A stretch of 64,000 nt of DNA, taken from Streptomyces griseus (lineage in GTDB: Bacteria > Actinomycetota > Actinomycetes > Streptomycetales > Streptomycetaceae). The stretch lies in NCBI RefSeq assembly GCF_900460065.1, contig NZ_UAVD01000029.1, forward strand, positions 186,001 through 250,000. Reading direction: 5' to 3'. The notes beneath the pieces are model-generated. The model worked only from the letters and a program-made list of their open reading frames with translations. It did not search any database and had not been told where the DNA came from. The position numbers were made by a program, and so were the translations under genes. This document shows positions 42,724 to 52,351 of this stretch, one piece after another (the first letter of the stretch is position 1; each line of letters opens with the position of its first letter).

Positions 42724-44030
42724 CAGGACTCCTTGTGGCGGTTGTCGCGGACGAGGAAATCGGCGAACTCCGCGTCCGCGTCACGCACGACCGGCCGCAC
42801 GGACTGACCGAGGATGCCCGCGACCAGCGGGCGGCCGACGATGTCCCGGGCCCGGCCGACCTGGAGGACGCGCGGCCGGTCGTGGCCAACGCCCCGCTCC
42901 GCGTTGATCCGCATGGCTTCGGCCAGCTCCGGCGGGAAGGCGGACAGGGTCTTCGGGTCGGACCACACGGAGGAACGGGCGCCGGGTATGCCCTCCTGCT
43001 GGAGCGCGGCCGACATCTCGGGACCGGCGGCCCACCGGATGAACTCCCAGGCCTCGTCGCGCAGTCGGGAGAAGGCGTTGATGCCGAGGCTCCAGGACGG
43101 GATGTTGTGCGGCTTCGCCCCGGCCGGACCGGCCGGGAAGGGCGCGAAGCCCACGGTCTCGCGCACCCGCGATACCTTCGGATCGAGGAAGTTGCTGTAG
43201 ACCGCGTCGGCGTCGACGAAGAAGGCGGCCTTGCCCTGCGCGAAGATCGGCATGGCCTGTTCCAGGCTCATGTTGGTGGCCCCGGGCGGCCCGGAGCCGG
43301 CCAGCAGCCGGCCGTAGTACTCGTAGGCGGCTGTCGCCTCGGGGCTGCCGATCCCCGACTTCCCGTCCACGACGAAGTCACCGCCGTGCGAGTAGAGGAA
43401 GCTCGACCACTGGGACACCGCGCCGCTGCGCTGCCCCCGTCCGACGTAACCGTAGAAGCCCTCCTTCCGCCGGGTCAGCTCCCGTGCGCCCTCCATCAGG
43501 GCCGCCAGGGTGCGCGGCGGCCCGCCCAGTTCCTCCACCAGGTCCTTGCGGTAGTAGAGGGCGGGGCGTTCGGTCACCACCGGGACGCTCAGCACCTTCC
43601 CGGCCGTGACCGACGCCTCGCGCGGTGCGTCCTGGAAGTCGTCCCAGGCGAACTGCTGGTCCGCGACCCGGTCGCTGAGATCGGCGAGCCAGCCGTTGTG
43701 GCCGAACAGCAACTGCTCCTGGAGCGCGCGGACCATCATCACGTCCACGTCCGTGCCCGACGCGTTGAGCTTGACGTTGTAGCTCCCGGCGAGCTGGTCG
43801 GCGGTGAGCAGCGTCATCGAGACCCGCCGCCCGATCCGCTCCTCGAACTCCGTGACGCGGCGCTCGACCGCCTGGGACCAGACGTGGTTGATCGCCATGA
43901 TCCGCAACGGCGCGTCGGCCGAGGGCCTGCCGCTCCCGCCCGAACAGGCGCTCAGCACTCCCGCCCCGGCGGCCGACGCGGCGAGCCTGCCGAAGGCGCG
44001 CCGGCTCAGGGGTCGGCTGCTCGTGGACAT
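42723..44030 (-). CDS. Extracellular sugar-binding lipoprotein (ABC importer)
   Basis: A 435-residue solute-binding protein of the CUT1 type. The signal region RRAFGRLAASAAGAGVLSAC has a twin-arginine start and the lipobox LSAC, so the mature protein is a lipoprotein exported probably by Tat. The family pattern FAQGKAAFFVDADAV and WSLGINAFSR follows. I chose ATG at 44030 (MSTSSRP), which gives a proper signal peptide; the frame is open 24 codons further but that adds the operator region. It captures the substrate for the two permeases. A FadR-type operator lies immediately upstream. Confidence 0.9.
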   Translation of the reverse strand: MSTSSRPLSRRAFGRLAASAAGAGVLSACSGGSGRPSADAPLRIMAINHVWSQAVERRVTEFEERIGRRVSMTLLTADQLAGSYNVKLNASGTDVDVMMVRALQEQLLFGHNGWLADLSDRVADQQFAWDDFQDAPREASVTAGKVLSVPVVTERPALYYRKDLVEELGGPPRTLAALMEGARELTRRKEGFYGYVGRGQRSGAVSQWSSFLYSHGGDFVVDGKSGIGSPEATAAYEYYGRLLAGSGPPGATNMSLEQAMPIFAQGKAAFFVDADAVYSNFLDPKVSRVRETVGFAPFPAGPAGAKPHNIPSWSLGINAFSRLRDEAWEFIRWAAGPEMSAALQQEGIPGARSSVWSDPKTLSAFPPELAEAMRINAERGVGHDRPRVLQVGRARDIVGRPLVAGILGQSVRPVVRDADAEFADFLVRDNRHKES

Positions 44031-44084
44031 CCTCGTCCTCGTTTCTCTGCGGTACGTGTTTCCGGCCGACCCCGGGAACGGGGC

Positions 44085-44119
44085 TGGTCCAACCTGGTCC
44101 AACTGGTAGGACCAGTTGG
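44085..44119 (-). promoter_or_regulatory. FadR-type operator cluster upstream of the sugar importer
   Basis: TGGTCCAAC occurs twice (44085-44093, 44095-44103), followed by CCAACTGGT-AGG-ACCAGTTGG (44099-44119), a perfect 9+9 inverted repeat. The core TGGTAGGACCA matches the TNGTNNNACNA consensus of FadR-subfamily GntR proteins, and a regulator of that class is encoded next door. Confidence 0.7.
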
Positions 44120-44223
44120 TCTACGCGGGACCGTAACAGCAGGGAAACCTCTCCGACCAGACCTCGAAGCGAAGATCCCACGGACCGGACGGGCGAATTC
44201 CGCCCCGGCCCGATGGGCGGGGG

Positions 44224-45042
44224 CTACCGCCCCGAAGCGGTCCGGCGGCCCTCGGTCTGCCCGAGCAGCGTCTCGATGTGGTTGCGCGCCATCGTGTCGA
44301 CCTGGACGTCGAGATCGGGCCCGTACGTCCGCAGGCCCAGCATCAGGTGCTCCCGCATCCGCGCGCAGGCCAGCTCCACGTCCCGTGCCTCGACCGCCTC
44401 GAAGATCTCCGGGTGGTGCGGTACCCCGGGTTCCCCGATCGACGGATCGGAGTTCGAGCGGAGCATCATCTCGAACATCATCCCGCCGATCGACGACAGC
44501 ATGATCCGCAGCACCGGGTTCTTGCTGGCCACCGCGATGGCTTCGTGGAAGTCCATGTCCGCCTGGGCCTTCACCACGACATCCGTCGCCGACTCCAGGG
44601 CGTCCCGGGCGACCCGCATCGCCGTGATGTCCTCGTCCGTGGCCCGCTCCGTCGCCAGCCGGACCATCTCGACCTCCAGCGGGATCCGGGCCTCGATGAG
44701 CTGCCGGACCGTGGGCCGGCCCGCCCGGTACAGCGCGTCGTACCCCCGGGCCTGCCCGGACGACTGCTCGCGGACGAAGGAGCCACGCCCCGGAGCCACT
44801 TCGATCAGATGCTGGGCCTCCAGCCGCCGCAGCACCTCGCGCACGACGTTCCTGCTGGCGCCGAACTGGGCGGCGAGCTCCCGTTCGGAGGGGAGCTTGG
44901 TCCCGACGGCGATCTGACCGGAGCGGATGTCGTGCTCCAGCTCACGGGCGATGCGCTCCGTCAGGAGCCCGCGCCGGGCGGGGTCCGCGACCGGACCCGG
45001 CCGCGCGGACCCCGACGGGGAGGAGGAGGCGGACGGCTGCAT
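44224..45042 (-). CDS. FadR-subfamily GntR regulator of the sugar importer operon
   Basis: A 272-residue GntR regulator. The winged helix is at about residues 30-95 (LPSERELAAQFGASRNVVRE) and an FCD all-helical effector domain follows at about 110-245, whose Asp/His residues (DFHEAIA, HHPEIFEAVEAR) usually bind a metal and an organic acid. The start is ATG at 45042 without a clear ribosome site, so the message may be leaderless. It is upstream of the importer on the same strand, with the operator cluster between; hexuronate or an aldonate is a reasonable effector. Confidence 0.88.
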   Translation of the reverse strand: MQPSASSSPSGSARPGPVADPARRGLLTERIARELEHDIRSGQIAVGTKLPSERELAAQFGASRNVVREVLRRLEAQHLIEVAPGRGSFVREQSSGQARGYDALYRAGRPTVRQLIEARIPLEVEMVRLATERATDEDITAMRVARDALESATDVVVKAQADMDFHEAIAVASKNPVLRIMLSSIGGMMFEMMLRSNSDPSIGEPGVPHHPEIFEAVEARDVELACARMREHLMLGLRTYGPDLDVQVDTMARNHIETLLGQTEGRRTASGR

Positions 45043-45287
45043 GATCGCAGCGTACAGGCCGGTCGGGGCCGCGCGGGCCTCTCCGGCACCGCCCCGGGGG
45101 CGAGGGGGCGGCGCGTTGGCCGGAGGCCGGAACGGGCCCCGCGCACCGCCGGACACCGGGCCGACACATCGCGTGGGTTCGGCGCGATCCGTCCCCTTCG
45201 CGCCGAGCTCGCACCGCTCTCGCCCTCTGGCCCCGCCTCCGGCGGTGCCGCGATACTGCGACGAGCCGTCGACCCGAAAGGACCCAC

Positions 45288-46601
45288 GTGACCCCCTCAC
45301 CCTCCGCCACCACCCGGCTCGGCCTCGGCGGCGTTGCGCTCCTGCTCGTCCTCGCGGGCTCCGCCCTGCCCGCCGCCGCGTCCCCGGCGGACACCGCGGG
45401 CGCCCCCACGGCGACGACGGTCGAGGAGCAGCGCCTCGAACGGACCGCACCGCGGGAGATCCTGCGCCGCAGCGGATTCGACTCCCTCGCCCCGCGCTTC
45501 GAGCGTGCCCTGCGGGGCTCCGGCGACTACGCGCAGGCCGAGCGGACGGTGACCCGCCACGCCTCGGCGCTGTGGCGGCGCGCCGTGGACCGCGCCCAGG
45601 GCCGGGGGCCCGCCACCGGCGACCTGAGCCGGGGCGACGACCGCCCGCTGTACTGGGCCCGCCTCGCGCTCAGCACCGAACTGCGCGCGTGGACACCCCG
45701 GTTCGAGCTGAGCGACCAGCAGCGCACGGCCCTGCACACCGCCCTGGAGACCTCCTCGCGCGGCCAGGACGACATCCGCTTCCCGGGGCACCGGGTGAAG
45801 CGGGTCCTCGTCACCGGCTTCGACCCGTTCACCCTGGACAGGGACGTCCGGATCGGCAACCCCTCGGGCGCGAGCGCGCTCGCCCTGGACGGCACCCTGG
45901 TGCGGACCGCCGACGGGCCGGCCCGGATCGAGACGGTCGTCTTCCCGGTGCGATGGGCGGACTTCGCGGAGGGAGAGGTGGAGCGGGTCCTCGCCCGGCA
46001 GCTGCCCCGCCTGGACCTGTTCACCACCGTCAGCCAGGGCCGCCAGGGGCGCTTCGACGTGGAGCGCACCAACGGCGCCTGGCGCGGTGGCTTCCCCGAC
46101 AACGAGAACACGGCGAGCACCGGGACCGTGCCCGTCGACGACCCCGGCTCCCAGCCGCAGTGGACGACGACCACGCTCCCCTACCGGCAGCTCACCGCGG
46201 CGGACTCGGGCCGCTTCCCGGTGTACGACAACACCCAGGTCACCGAGATCCCGGCGGGTGGCACGCAACCGGTGACCAGGCCGGACGGACCCACGCCCGG
46301 CTCGGCGGCGCGGGCCGGTGGCGGCGGCGACTACCTCTCCAACGAGATCGCCTACCGGGCCACCCTGCTGCGCGACCGGCTGGGGCTGCCCGACCTGGCC
46401 GGCGGTCATCTCCACACCCCGGTGCTCCAGTTCGGCGCGGAGAACACGGACCCGCGGACCGGCACGGTCACCGACCCGGACTTCGAGCGCAACCGGGCGG
46501 ACATCGTCGGCCAGGTGAGGGAGCTGGTGAGGACGGCGGCGGCGAACACGCCCCCGCGAGGCCAGGGGCTGTCCCGCCGGGAATCGCGGGACGCCCCATA
46601 G
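45288..46601 (+). CDS. Secreted pyroglutamyl-peptidase (C15)-like protein with Ser in place of catalytic Cys
   Basis: A 437-residue protein with a Sec signal peptide (cleavage near AAA-SPA, about residue 31) and a C-terminal C15-like domain that opens VKRVLVTGFDPF at about residue 170. In pyroglutamyl peptidases the nucleophile lies in a Y-x-C-N context; here the corresponding GGDYLSNEIAYR has Ser351. The HLHTP His (about 374-376) fits the triad His. Length is twice that of cytosolic Pcp because of a helical N-terminal extension. GTG at 45288 is preceded by GAAAGGACC. It may be a serine variant or a non-catalytic binding protein. Confidence 0.78.
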   Translation: MTPSPSATTRLGLGGVALLLVLAGSALPAAASPADTAGAPTATTVEEQRLERTAPREILRRSGFDSLAPRFERALRGSGDYAQAERTVTRHASALWRRAVDRAQGRGPATGDLSRGDDRPLYWARLALSTELRAWTPRFELSDQQRTALHTALETSSRGQDDIRFPGHRVKRVLVTGFDPFTLDRDVRIGNPSGASALALDGTLVRTADGPARIETVVFPVRWADFAEGEVERVLARQLPRLDLFTTVSQGRQGRFDVERTNGAWRGGFPDNENTASTGTVPVDDPGSQPQWTTTTLPYRQLTAADSGRFPVYDNTQVTEIPAGGTQPVTRPDGPTPGSAARAGGGGDYLSNEIAYRATLLRDRLGLPDLAGGHLHTPVLQFGAENTDPRTGTVTDPDFERNRADIVGQVRELVRTAAANTPPRGQGLSRRESRDAP

Positions 46602-46753
46602 GGCTGTCGTCAAACTGCCGCCTGCCGGGCGGGGCCCGCGGCGTCGCCGGCAGTCGGAGGGCGGGCCCGCCCCACCGGGCGATCGCCGCCCGCCCTTCCC
46701 GCGCCGCCGGACCCTACGGTTTCGACCGCACCACGGGCACCCCGGTCCGGATG

Positions 46754-49722
46754 TCAGAGCCGTTCGATCCAGATGTCGCGGAATCTCGGATTCTCACCGG
46801 GGTCCCCGTGGTCCTGCAGCCTGATGTGGCCGGGTGCGGGGCCCTCGGGGCGGCCCGCACCGGTCGGCCCCGGGATGGCGACGTCTCGGTGGACCGTCCT
46901 GCCGTTCCACCGGAGGGTCACCCGTGCGTCCTCGACCTTCGTGCCGTCCCCGTCGAAGCGTGCCGCCCGGAACTCGATGTCGTAGGTCTGCCAAGTGCCG
47001 GGTGCTGTGGCCGCGTTGACGTCGGGGGCCTTGCGCAGGTAGATCGAACCGGCGTCGTTGTCGGCCGGTGCGTCGATCCCGAAGGACTCCAGGATCTGGA
47101 GTTCGTACCGTTCCTGGATGTAGACCCCGCTGTTCCCCCGGGCCTGTCCGGTGACGTCCGGCGGGTAGTGGGGCTGGTACCACTCGGCGTGCATCCGGAA
47201 GTCGCCGTACCGCTCCTTCGTACGGATGTCGCCGCCCAGGGACTCCATGGACCCGTTCGCCACCGGCCACTTCGCCGGGCCGCCGTCGTTCGACTCCCAG
47301 GCGTCGAGGTCCGTGCCGTCGAAGAGGGTGGTGCGCTTCGTCGGGGTGACGGTGAGGTTGTCGAGGTTCACATGGCCGTCGTCCTCGGGTTCGTAGGCGT
47401 ACGTGATCGTGTTCGCGCCCTTGCGCAGCGGCACCGATTCGGTGTGGGTCGCCCATGTGTTCCAGGCGACGGTGGAGTTCAGCCAGATCTGCTTCCACCG
47501 CTCGCCGTTGACGTACAGGGTCATCGACCGGGGAGTGGGCTGGGGGTCGGCGTTCTGGCCGTTGGCGTAGCGGAGCGCCAGGTCGTGCTTCCCCTTCTTG
47601 CCGGCCCGTACGGCGAAGGTGGTGCGGGAACCCGGCTCCCAGTTGTTGTCGACGAAGCCGCTGCCGGAGTAGCCGGAGTGGTTGTCGTTGAACTTGGTGC
47701 CGCCGGACAGGGACGCTGACTCCGCCTCGTACACCGGCGGCGCCTTCGACCCGTCGGGCAGGGTGTTCAGGCTGTACCAGGCCTCGGTGCTCCACAGTTC
47801 CGCCCCGGACTCCGCGGCGAAGGGGCGCGGGGACCGGACGTGCACCACGTGGCCGGGGCGCAGACCGTCCATGGTCAGCGTCACGGTCCTACGGTCCTTG
47901 GAGAGCGTCGCCGAGGTGACGTCGAGGGTCTCCTCGCCGACCTTCGGGCCGCCGTAGCGCGGGGTGGCCACGTAACGCCACTGCTGGACCTCGTACGTGG
48001 AGGCCAGGTCCTCGGCGGTCTCCGCGGAGAGCGGCTGCGTGTACTCGATCGCGAAGCCGCCGTCCACCGCCCGCATGGCGCGCATGTCGAAGGCCTCGTC
48101 GCCGGTGAGCGTGAGCTTCTGGAGGCCGAACTTGAGCTTGCCCTCCTGGCCCCAGTTCCCCGCGTCGCCGATGCCGCCGGCGTAGATCGCCCCGTCCGGG
48201 CCGAGACTGATCCGGTTGACCCCGGCCTCCAGGCCCTGCGTCATCCGGAACACCGCGCCCTGGTACTCACCGCCGACCTTCTCCAGGTAGGCCCGCTGGA
48301 GGCCGCCGTAGGTCACGTCGCCGAAGACCATCTGCCCGGCGAAGGGGCCTTCGGGCAGGAGGAGGGGGTTGCTCGGCGAGTTGGAGATCTCGCCGTGCGG
48401 CAGCCAGAGGACGGGCTCGGTCACCGGCCGGTCGTCGTAGACGCCGTCCGGGTTGGTGTGGTGGTTGTAGAAGGCGCCCTGCTCGATCCGGACCAGCTTC
48501 GACGTCGGCACGTACGCGCCCTGGTTGTCGGTGGCGAAGATCTCGCCCTCCGGTCCCCGGCCGAGGCCGTTCGGGGTGCGCAGGCCCCCAGCCACGTACG
48601 ACACCTTGCCGGTCTTCTTGTCGATCTTGAGGGTGGAGCCGCGGTTGGGCACGTTCTGCGGGTCCTGGGTCGCGCCCCCGGGAACCATGGCGATGCCCGT
48701 GCTGACGTAGAAGTGCCCCTTCTCGTACAGCAGCCCGAACGCGAACTCGTGGTAGTTGCCGCCGAACGGCCAGGTCGCGATCCGGCGGTACTCGTCGGTG
48801 ACCTCGTCACCGTCCTCGTCGACCAGGGTGGTCAGGCCGTCCTTCTCGGAGACGTAGATCGTGCCGTCGACGTACGTGAGGCCCATCGGCTCCAGCAGGT
48901 TCTCGGCGACCAGCTTCTTGGTCACCTTCGACGGGTCGGTGTTCCCGGTGACGTTGTCGAGCAGATACACCTGCCCGAGCTCGCTCTCCCGGCTGCCGCC
49001 CCAGGTGCTGACGGCCAGCCGGCCGTCCGGCAGCCAGTCCATGCCGGTGACCTGCGGTTCGAAGCCGTCGGGACGCAGGTCGGTGAGTGTGTAGTCGGGG
49101 TGCACCCCGGCCAGCGGCAGGCTGTCGCCCGGTGACTCGTCGATGCCCTCGCACAGCTTGCGGCCCGGGGAGGTGACCCGGGTGACGTCGGCGTCGGTGC
49201 TCAGCACCGAGGTGGGCACGACGGTGTACGCGTCCGATCCGGGTGGCCGCCACTCCAGCAGGAGGCGCTGGTCGTACTCGCCGTCCCAGTGGTCGATGCG
49301 CAGCGCGTGCTGGCCCTCGGTCAGCTCGGCCGAGCCCTCCTTGGGCTGGGCGCCGTGCTTGCCCCCGTTGTCGATGATCTCCGTGCCGTCGATGATCAGC
49401 CGGGATCCGTCGTCGCTGGTGATGCGGAAGTCGTACGTCCCGGCCGACTCGACCTTCAGGTACGCGGTGACCTCCGTGACGAACTTGCCGCTCAGCCCGA
49501 AGTCATCGGCGGTGGTCCAGTCGATGGTCGGCTTCAACTCGTCGACGTTCGGCGTCTGTCCGGGCTTGAGCGTGCAGAAGTCCTCCAGGGCCATCTGCAC
49601 GTCGAAGACCCGCATGGTCACACCCGGTTGCTGCGGCGGTATGTCGGGGGCTGGGCGTCGGCCCGACCCTGGACGAGGGTGGAGAGGACCACGGCTGAGA
49701 CGAGTACGGCCAAGCGCCGCAT
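46754..49722 (-). CDS. Secreted PA14 / beta-propeller / DUF1080 protein, frameshifted near the 5' end
   Basis: The mature part (frame open to 49,650) has a PA14 domain (about 49,550-49,200), a long glucose/sorbosone-dehydrogenase-like propeller (about 49,150-47,990), a CBM-like sandwich (about 47,790-47,340) and a C-terminal DUF1080 3-keto-disaccharide-hydrolase-like domain (FDGTDLDAWESND to the end). The expected signal peptide MRRLAVLVSAVVLSTLVQG, with AAGGAGG before its ATG at 49722, lies in a different frame and runs into a stop at 49,618. The frames would join if the run of five G (49,646-49,650) had one more base. Either a sequencing indel or a real frameshift; from an internal ATG at 49615 the product would be 953 residues and unsecreted. 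Confidence 0.75.
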
Positions 49723-49823
49723 GGGCCTGCCTCCTTGGGGGCCGAGGCAGCCGGCGGTCGGTGGCTGACGGGCTGCCGCACACCAGTGAAGGGCAGCGCT
49801 CACGGAAAAGGCAACAGGACGGT

Positions 49824-49837
49824 AAGCGCTTTCTCTC
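49824..49837 (-). promoter_or_regulatory. LacI-like operator candidate upstream of the PA14/DUF1080 gene
   Basis: AAGCGCTT core (rc AAAGCGCTTACC) about 100 bp before the signal-peptide ATG. A 14-nt copy with one mismatch occurs at 49992-50005. LacI-type regulators of sugar genes often bind such AGCGCT palindromes. Confidence 0.4.
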
Positions 49838-50159
49838 TATCGTTGGAAAATGATGCACGGTCGGGCGCCGGAGGGGCTCGGATTCCGCCGCGCCGGGAGC
49901 GCCTCGTCGGGATGCATCGGCTGTGGCAGTGCACGGGTGACCAGGAGTAGGCGGTGAGACCGACCCCGGATCCCGAAGTGACCCGGGCAGGAAGCGCTGT
50001 CTCTCGGTACGCTTCTCCGTGCTGCCGCATCGAGCCGGACGCGCTGCGGACGGCCGGGGGCCGGCTCGCCGAGCGGCGCACGTCATGCGAACGGGGCCCG
50101 GACCGGCTCGGCGGCCATCCGCTCGACGCTTCCGGTGCGCCGGAGCAAGGAGGTCCGTC

Positions 50160-50309
50160 GTGACCGGCCGTTTCGGCACGCACGCCGCGTTCACCCGGGA
50201 ACGCCTCTGCTCCGGCTATGTCCTGCTGTACCGCATCGACCCGGACGTCGGATTCGTCTTCGGGAAGGGCGCGATGCACTGCCGGACCCGCTGCCGCTTC
50301 CGGCGCTGA
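50160..50309 (+). CDS. Possible small protein, 49 aa, unrecognised
   Basis: GTG at 50160 is preceded by AAGGAGG at an ideal 6-7 nt, which is the main reason to list it. The product (MTGRFGTHAAFTRERLCSGY...) has no recognised motif, is Arg/Cys-containing and ends FRR. Codon bias is moderate. It could be a real small protein or chance. Confidence 0.25.
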   Translation: MTGRFGTHAAFTRERLCSGYVLLYRIDPDVGFVFGKGAMHCRTRCRFRR

Positions 50310-50562
50310 ATTTCCGAAGACCGCCGATCGCGCGGTTGAACGCCGCGACCTGGAAAGGGCGTCGGGCGACTGTGCCGACCCAGGGGAAGCACTGGGCGGC
50401 GAACGCGCCCCGAGAAAGCCGCAGAGTGAATCCGGCGTACGCGCGGTGTTTCCCGACGAGATCCGCGAGCCGATGAAAAATCAACCGGCCGCGTTATGCT
50501 CCCAGGGTGCCGGGGCCCGATCGGGTGCCCCATTCCCTGTCATTCTCACGTCCGGAGGAAAC

Positions 50563-51378
50563 ATGGCGACGCAGGCGATAGTGGTGGGCGAGTACGGAGG
50601 ACCGGAGGTTCTCGAACTCTCCCCGACCGAGGTCCGCTTACCGGGACCCGGCGAGATCCGGGTGGACGTGGAAGCGGTGGGGGTGAACTTCAAGGACATC
50701 TACCAACGCACCGGCGTCTCCGCCCCGGAGGTGCCGTTCGTGCCCGGCCTGGAGGGCGCGGGAAGGGTCGAACGGCTCGGCGAGGGAGTCACCGCGCTCG
50801 CCGTGGGACAGCGGGTCGCCTGGGTGGACGCCCCCGGAAGCTATGCGGGCCAGGTGGTCCTCCCCGCCGAACGCGGCATTCCGGTACCCGATCCGGTCCC
50901 CACCGACGTCGCGGCCGCCGCGCTGGCCCAGGGCGTCACGGCCCACTTCCTGACGCACTCCACCTACCCCGTGAAGGCCGGTGAGAGCGTACTGATCCAC
51001 GCGGCGGCGGGAGGTACCGGATTGCTGCTCGTCCAGCTCGCCAAGCACCTCGGCGCCCGGGTCGTCGCCACGGTCTCCACCGAGGAGAAGGAGAAGCTTG
51101 CCCGCGGGGCCGGGGCCGACGAAGTGATCCGCTACGACGGACTGAGCTCCGCCCGGACCTCCGCCGAGGTCCGCCGGCTGACCGGGGGCCAGGGCGTCGA
51201 CGTCGTGTTCGACGGGGTGGGCGCGGCTCCCGTGGCCCGCCCCCGGCGGAGGCCGTCGCCGCCGACGGGGGCGGTAAGGTGCGGAGCCGTGCGCGCGGCG
51301 ATGGCCCGGCCCGGCAACCGGCCCCGTGGCCCGCCGAGTTCCGCACGGAGACCGCAGAGACGAGTGAGGCCCTCTTGA
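50563..51378 (+). pseudogene. NADPH:quinone oxidoreductase, C-terminally truncated
   Basis: The first 225 residues are a good medium-chain quinone reductase: GroES-like part GVNFKDIYQRTG, then NADPH fold IHAAAGGTGLLLVQLAKHLG and GGQGVDVVFDGVG. Right after DGVG (about base 51,230) the similarity stops, and the remaining 46 codons are Arg/Pro-rich out-of-register sequence ending inside the start region of the AraC gene. Family length is about 325 residues, so roughly 100 are missing. CCGGAGGAAAC before the ATG at 50563 is an excellent ribosome site. Leu26 is TTA. A deletion joining it to the AraC promoter is the simplest account; the product would lack half of the cofactor domain. Confidence 0.75.
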
Positions 51379-52205
51379 CCGCCGCCGGGGACACCACCGA
51401 CCTGCCCTCGTCGGAGGACGGCGATGACACCGCCACCTCCGTCGGGGCGATCCTCGTGGCCAGCTTCCCGCTGGCCCCCGGGCAGTGGCTTCCCGCGCAC
51501 AGCCACACCCACCACCAACTGGCCTGGACCCGCAGCGGCGTGCTGGGCGTCGGAGTGGCCGACGACTACTGGGTCCTGCCGCCCCACCGCGCCCTGTGGC
51601 TGCCCGCCGGCGTCGTCCACCGGACCGGCGCCACCCACGACGCCGTGCTGTGCAGTCTCTACCTCGACCCGGAGCGCTGCCGCCTCGACTGGACCGAGCC
51701 CACGCCGGTCGGGGTCGACCCGCTCCTCGCGCAGCTGATCGGCTACCTGGACCGGGACGACCTCAAGGAGGGTGCGCGGCTGCGGGCCGAGGCCGTCGTA
51801 CTGGACCTGCTGACCCCCCTGCCGGTCACCCCGCTCGACGTCCCGCACCCCAGCGACGACCGGGTGCGCGCCGTGGCGAACGCGCTGCTGCGCGACCCGG
51901 CGGACGGACGCAGCCTGGAGGCGCACGCCCGGGCTGTCGGCGTGAGCCGCCGGACCATGACCCGGCTGTTCGTCCAGGACACCGGCATGCACTTCGACCG
52001 CTGGCGCACCCATCTGCGGCTGCGTGCCGCGCTGCCGCTGCTCGCCGAGGGCCGTCCCGTGTCGCACGTCGCGCACTCCGTCGGGTACGCGACGGCGAGC
52101 GCGTTCCTCGCGGCCTTCCGGCGCACCCTCGGCACCTCCCCGGGGCGCTACCTCAGGGGCCACCTCGACCCGGGCACGGGCGCCGCAGAGGCCGAGGACG
52201 ACTGA
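51375..52205 (+). CDS. AraC family transcriptional regulator
   Basis: A 276-residue regulator with an N-terminal AraC-type cupin (HSHTHHQLAWTRSGVLGV, LPPHRALWLPAGVVHRTG) and a C-terminal double helix-turn-helix (about 170-265; LEAHARAVGVSRRTMTRLF and VSHVAHSVGYATASAFLAAF). Start uncertain: I take TTG at 51375, whose last two bases overlap the TGA of the truncated oxidoreductase frame; GTG at 51279 would add 32 doubtful residues. AraC proteins of this cupin type commonly repress or activate a neighbouring exporter, and here the partner gene may have been lost. Confidence 0.88.
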   Translation: MTAAGDTTDLPSSEDGDDTATSVGAILVASFPLAPGQWLPAHSHTHHQLAWTRSGVLGVGVADDYWVLPPHRALWLPAGVVHRTGATHDAVLCSLYLDPERCRLDWTEPTPVGVDPLLAQLIGYLDRDDLKEGARLRAEAVVLDLLTPLPVTPLDVPHPSDDRVRAVANALLRDPADGRSLEAHARAVGVSRRTMTRLFVQDTGMHFDRWRTHLRLRAALPLLAEGRPVSHVAHSVGYATASAFLAAFRRTLGTSPGRYLRGHLDPGTGAAEAEDD

Positions 52206-52351
52206 ACCCACGGGCCCCGGCGGGCGGGGGAATTCGTGGCCCGCTCCCCGACCGGCAAGAGCAATATGAGTGCTTGACCGGCTACGCAGCGCAGTTTACG
52301 TTCAGTGCATGTTGTTGAAGTGAATCCGCTTGCGCTCATCCCGGAGGGGCA

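Larger units (their letters stand above)
49723..50562. other. 840-bp intergenic region with repeated AAGCGCT motif
   Basis: Apart from one possible 49-codon frame (50160-50309) I see no gene. The region holds AAGCGCTTTCTCTC (49824-49837) and AAGCGCTGTCTCTC (49992-50005), and a lower-GC stretch around 50,300-50,480. It lies between the divergent frameshifted secreted-protein gene and the truncated oxidoreductase. Confidence 0.5.
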
